The notes under the pieces are model-generated. The model was not told the DNA's origin. It searched no databases and saw nothing but the letters and a program-made list of their open reading frames with translations. Made by a program: the position numbers and the translations under genes. Positions 6,612-8,077 of a stretch of 8,077 nt of DNA are shown here, piece after piece; position 1 is the first letter of the stretch, and each line of letters opens with the position of its first letter. The stretch is from Angelakisella sp. (lineage in GTDB: Bacteria > Bacillota > Clostridia > Oscillospirales > Ruminococcaceae), in contig WSMP01000057.1 of assembly GCA_013316495.1 (NCBI GenBank), forward strand, positions 1-8,077. The letters run 5' to 3'.

Positions 6612-6662
6612 GGTGGCATTTTCGGGGTAAAACGGCAGAAATGCAGGGGTTTTTGTGCCACC
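6612..6662. repeat. Spaced inverted heptamers GGTGGCA / TGCCACC
   Basis: GGTGGCA at 6612-6618 and TGCCACC at 6656-6662 are inverted around a 37-nt spacer. The same heptamer forms the inner part of the oriT inverted repeat (6513-6519 and 6524-6530), so the region carries four copies in two inverted pairs. The heptamer also occurs in coding sequence (for example 4740-4746, 7020-7026, 7570-7576), so the enrichment here is suggestive, not proven. Confidence 0.35.
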
Positions 6663-6682
6663 CATTTTTTGAAAAGTGGGGG

Positions 6683-6703
6683 GCGGATACGGCGTCAATC
6701 CGC
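6683..6703. repeat. Hairpin touching the M23 stop codon
   Basis: GCGGAT (6683-6688) and ATCCGC (6698-6703) form a 6-bp inverted repeat with a 9-nt loop, directly after the M23 stop (6707-6705, minus strand). In minus-strand RNA it is followed by CCCCCCACTTTTC, not a U-run, so it is at most a poor intrinsic terminator. It could mark the far edge of the transfer-origin region or reduce read-through into it. Confidence 0.45.
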
Positions 6704-6704
6704 T

Positions 6705-7727
6705 TTATTCCTGGTTTTCCGGCGGTGCGGCGGTGAGCCACCTGGCAGGGTCCACCGCCGCTGCCCTGGAATCCCCCAGCCAGAGTTCAAAATGAAGGTG
6801 ATGGCCGGTGGTGCGTCCAGGGTTTGGGTCATTCTTTTGGTCTCCGCCCTCCAAGCCGATTCTATCCCCCTGGCGAAGGGACTGCCCAGGGGAAACATCC
6901 ACCTGGGAAAGATGGGCGTAGAAGGTGGTAAAGGAATCCTCCCCCTGGCGGTGGGCAACGGTGACACAGTTCCCATAGTCAGAACTGATTTCCACCGCCA
7001 CCACAACACCATCCGCAATGGTGGCAACAGGGGCATGCCAGACAGGAACAATGTCCAGGGCCGGGTGGAGATAATATTTCCCGTTGAGGGGGTCCACGCG
7101 GTTGCCAAAGCCGCTGGAAATACTGCCCTGGACTGGCATGGGATACTTGCCGGAAAGGAGTGGAAACTCTTCTCCGTCCCCTCCGTCCATGCTGGCAAAG
7201 TAAAGGGCCTGGATAAACTCGATATCCTCCTGGGCAAAGTGAAAAGGAGGGCCGGGAAGTTCCCCTAACAAAGCGGTGAGATCTTTGAAATAATAGATGA
7301 TTTCATATTCTGTCTCTATCTTCCCTTCTTCCTCATCCTCATCTTTGCTGCCTCCTTCCATATTTTCACGGGACACCTCCACCTGCTGGAAATCCACAAA
7401 AAAATTCTGGATAAAGGCTCTCAGTTCATCTTTGCTGTTGGAAAGATCGCCATTCATATTGAAGTACACCAGTTTGACGATGGGAACCGGAAAGTCATTT
7501 TCAATCTCCAGTTCTACTCGAACAGCTTGGATTGCCTGATAATAGAGATCTTCCGGAAGGGTCTCCACCGGTGGCAAGAGGATGTGGAGAGCAGCGGTGA
7601 TGGAAGATACGATCATGAAGAGGAGCAATAGCGGCAGGAGCAGGAGAAATAGCAGCCCCGCCAGAAGGAAACGACGGATCTTTTTGTTCTGAAGGGCTTT
7701 CAATGCTAGTAACTGGAGTAAGTTCAT
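6705..7727 (-). CDS. Membrane-anchored M23 (LytM-type) peptidoglycan hydrolase of the conjugation apparatus
   Basis: 340 residues. A basic N-terminus is followed by one long hydrophobic anchor (about residues 19-45, Leu-rich), then an extracytoplasmic stalk (46-190) with a very acidic stretch at 128-140, then an M23 domain from about 195 to 330. The zinc and catalytic residues are intact: SGFGNRVDP (205-213), H221 and D225 in HPALD, AHLS with H272, and HLHFEL with H310 and H312. It should cleave cell-wall peptide cross-links to open a path for the mating channel. No cleavable signal peptide is evident, so it likely stays anchored. The ATG at 7727 overlaps the TGA of the VirB4-like gene (ATGA), so it is translated with the ATPase; this context supports a conjugation role over a housekeeping one. 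Many Gram-positive elements use CHAP or NlpC/P60 enzymes for this job; here M23 stands alone. Confidence 0.93.
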   Translation of the reverse strand: MNLLQLLALKALQNKKIRRFLLAGLLFLLLLPLLLLFMIVSSITAALHILLPPVETLPEDLYYQAIQAVRVELEIENDFPVPIVKLVYFNMNGDLSNSKDELRAFIQNFFVDFQQVEVSRENMEGGSKDEDEEEGKIETEYEIIYYFKDLTALLGELPGPPFHFAQEDIEFIQALYFASMDGGDGEEFPLLSGKYPMPVQGSISSGFGNRVDPLNGKYYLHPALDIVPVWHAPVATIADGVVVAVEISSDYGNCVTVAHRQGEDSFTTFYAHLSQVDVSPGQSLRQGDRIGLEGGDQKNDPNPGRTTGHHLHFELWLGDSRAAAVDPARWLTAAPPENQE

Positions 7728-8077
7728 CGCCCGCCGCCTTTGCCGAACAGCTTCTCTTCAAAGGGGAGCGCCCCTACGGTCATCTGATAGGTGCTTTTGC
7801 CAATCTTTACCAGACAGTTGCGCTGACGGCTGGAGCTGATACAGTGGATTTCCCCAGGGGTGAGCTGGAGCTTTTCCAGCATGGACACCTCTACATCCCC
7901 AGGGAAGAACAGAAATTTATAGGTGGGGGTATCTAGGATGGGTGCGGTGAGGTTGGCCAGGCTGCCAGAAAGGCAGTCTCGGAGCTTTTGAGTGGCGGTG
8001 ATAAGGCTGGCATTGTACTTCCTTGCCCTCCGAACAAAGGAGCTGAGATAGCGGGCGGTGGCGGGATTCTTCGGATC
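7724..8077 (-). CDS. C-terminal end of a VirB4-type conjugation ATPase (5' part outside window)
   Basis: The minus-strand frame is open from the window edge and ends at TGA 7726-7724; 117 residues are visible. LSSFVRRARKYNASLITATQKLRD (visible 11-34, given here only by its key residues RRARK at 16-20 and TQ at 29-30) matches the conserved VirB4/TraE segment after Walker B, where a basic helix precedes the strand ending in TQ. ILDTPTYKFLFFPGD (47-61) and LEKLQLTPGEIHCI (67-80) match the family's usual C-terminal strands. Walker A and B lie outside the window. VirB4 proteins power assembly of and transport through the mating channel at the membrane. The stop overlaps the M23 start by 4 bp. It could be any VirB4-like subfamily; that it is VirB4-like is well supported. 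Confidence 0.85.
   Translation of the reverse strand, partial: DPKNPATARYLSSFVRRARKYNASLITATQKLRDCLSGSLANLTAPILDTPTYKFLFFPGDVEVSMLEKLQLTPGEIHCISSSRQRNCLVKIGKSTYQMTVGALPFEEKLFGKGGGR

Larger units (their letters stand above)
6433..6704. other. Gene-free transfer-origin region between the M23 and RHH genes
   Basis: This 272-bp stretch has no credible gene. From low to high coordinate it holds the RHH ribosome binding site, a nic-like site with adjacent 11-bp inverted repeat (6500-6534), a small hairpin (6545-6557), two helically phased direct repeats (6569-6586), a spaced inverted heptamer pair (6612-6662) enclosing a poorly paired AT-rich hairpin at its right end (6661-6680), and a further hairpin touching the M23 stop (6683-6703). 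A promoter for the RHH-relaxase-ArdC-VirD4 series should lie here on the minus strand, but I could not identify a convincing -35/-10 pair. Confidence 0.7.

Noticed and set aside
6591..7268. Plus-strand open frame of 225 codons opposite M23 and the transfer-origin region
   Set aside because: It lies across an intact M23 catalytic domain on the other strand and shows no domain pattern.

Overview
This window looks like part of an integrative conjugative element or conjugative plasmid from a GC-rich member of the Clostridia (Firmicutes). The evidence is the set of protein families, the low-GC Gram-positive style Shine-Dalgarno sequences (AAAGGAG, GAGGAGG), a TTG and a GTG start, and tight translational coupling. 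The species cannot be read from the sequence.

Right part, 8077 down to 6705, minus strand: the C-terminal end of a VirB4-type ATPase (cut by the window edge) overlaps by 4 bp (ATGA) a membrane-anchored M23/LytM peptidoglycan hydrolase. These are parts of the mating channel: the motor and the enzyme that opens the cell wall.

Middle, 6433-6704: a 272-bp gene-free stretch full of inverted and direct repeats. It contains a perfect 11-bp inverted repeat (6509-6534) followed on the minus strand, after TT, by TATCCTG|T, a match to the MOBP/IncP nic consensus YATCCTG|Y. I read this as the origin of transfer (oriT), with nic between 6500 and 6499 on the minus strand.

Left of oriT, 6432 down to 1146, minus strand: a 129-aa ribbon-helix-helix relaxosome protein (TTG start), a MOBP-like relaxase overlapping it by 4 bp (GTGA), an ArdC-like protein whose zincin motif HELAH has become EQLAG, and a VirD4/TraG coupling protein. 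The RHH protein and relaxase would form the relaxosome at oriT, VirD4 would hand the relaxase-DNA complex to the channel, and VirB4 would power the channel. The predicted nic orientation makes the RHH-relaxase-ArdC-VirD4 block the leading region that enters the recipient first.

Far left, 1-1134, plus strand: a convergent, strikingly AT-rich gene open at the window edge. It encodes three membrane helices, a linker made of three 13-residue tandem repeats, and Sel1/TPR-like repeats. Only 11 bp separate it from the coupling-protein gene. It looks like cargo of different origin; its function is unknown and its N-terminus is outside the window. No tRNA, rRNA, CRISPR array, transposase or integrase is visible.
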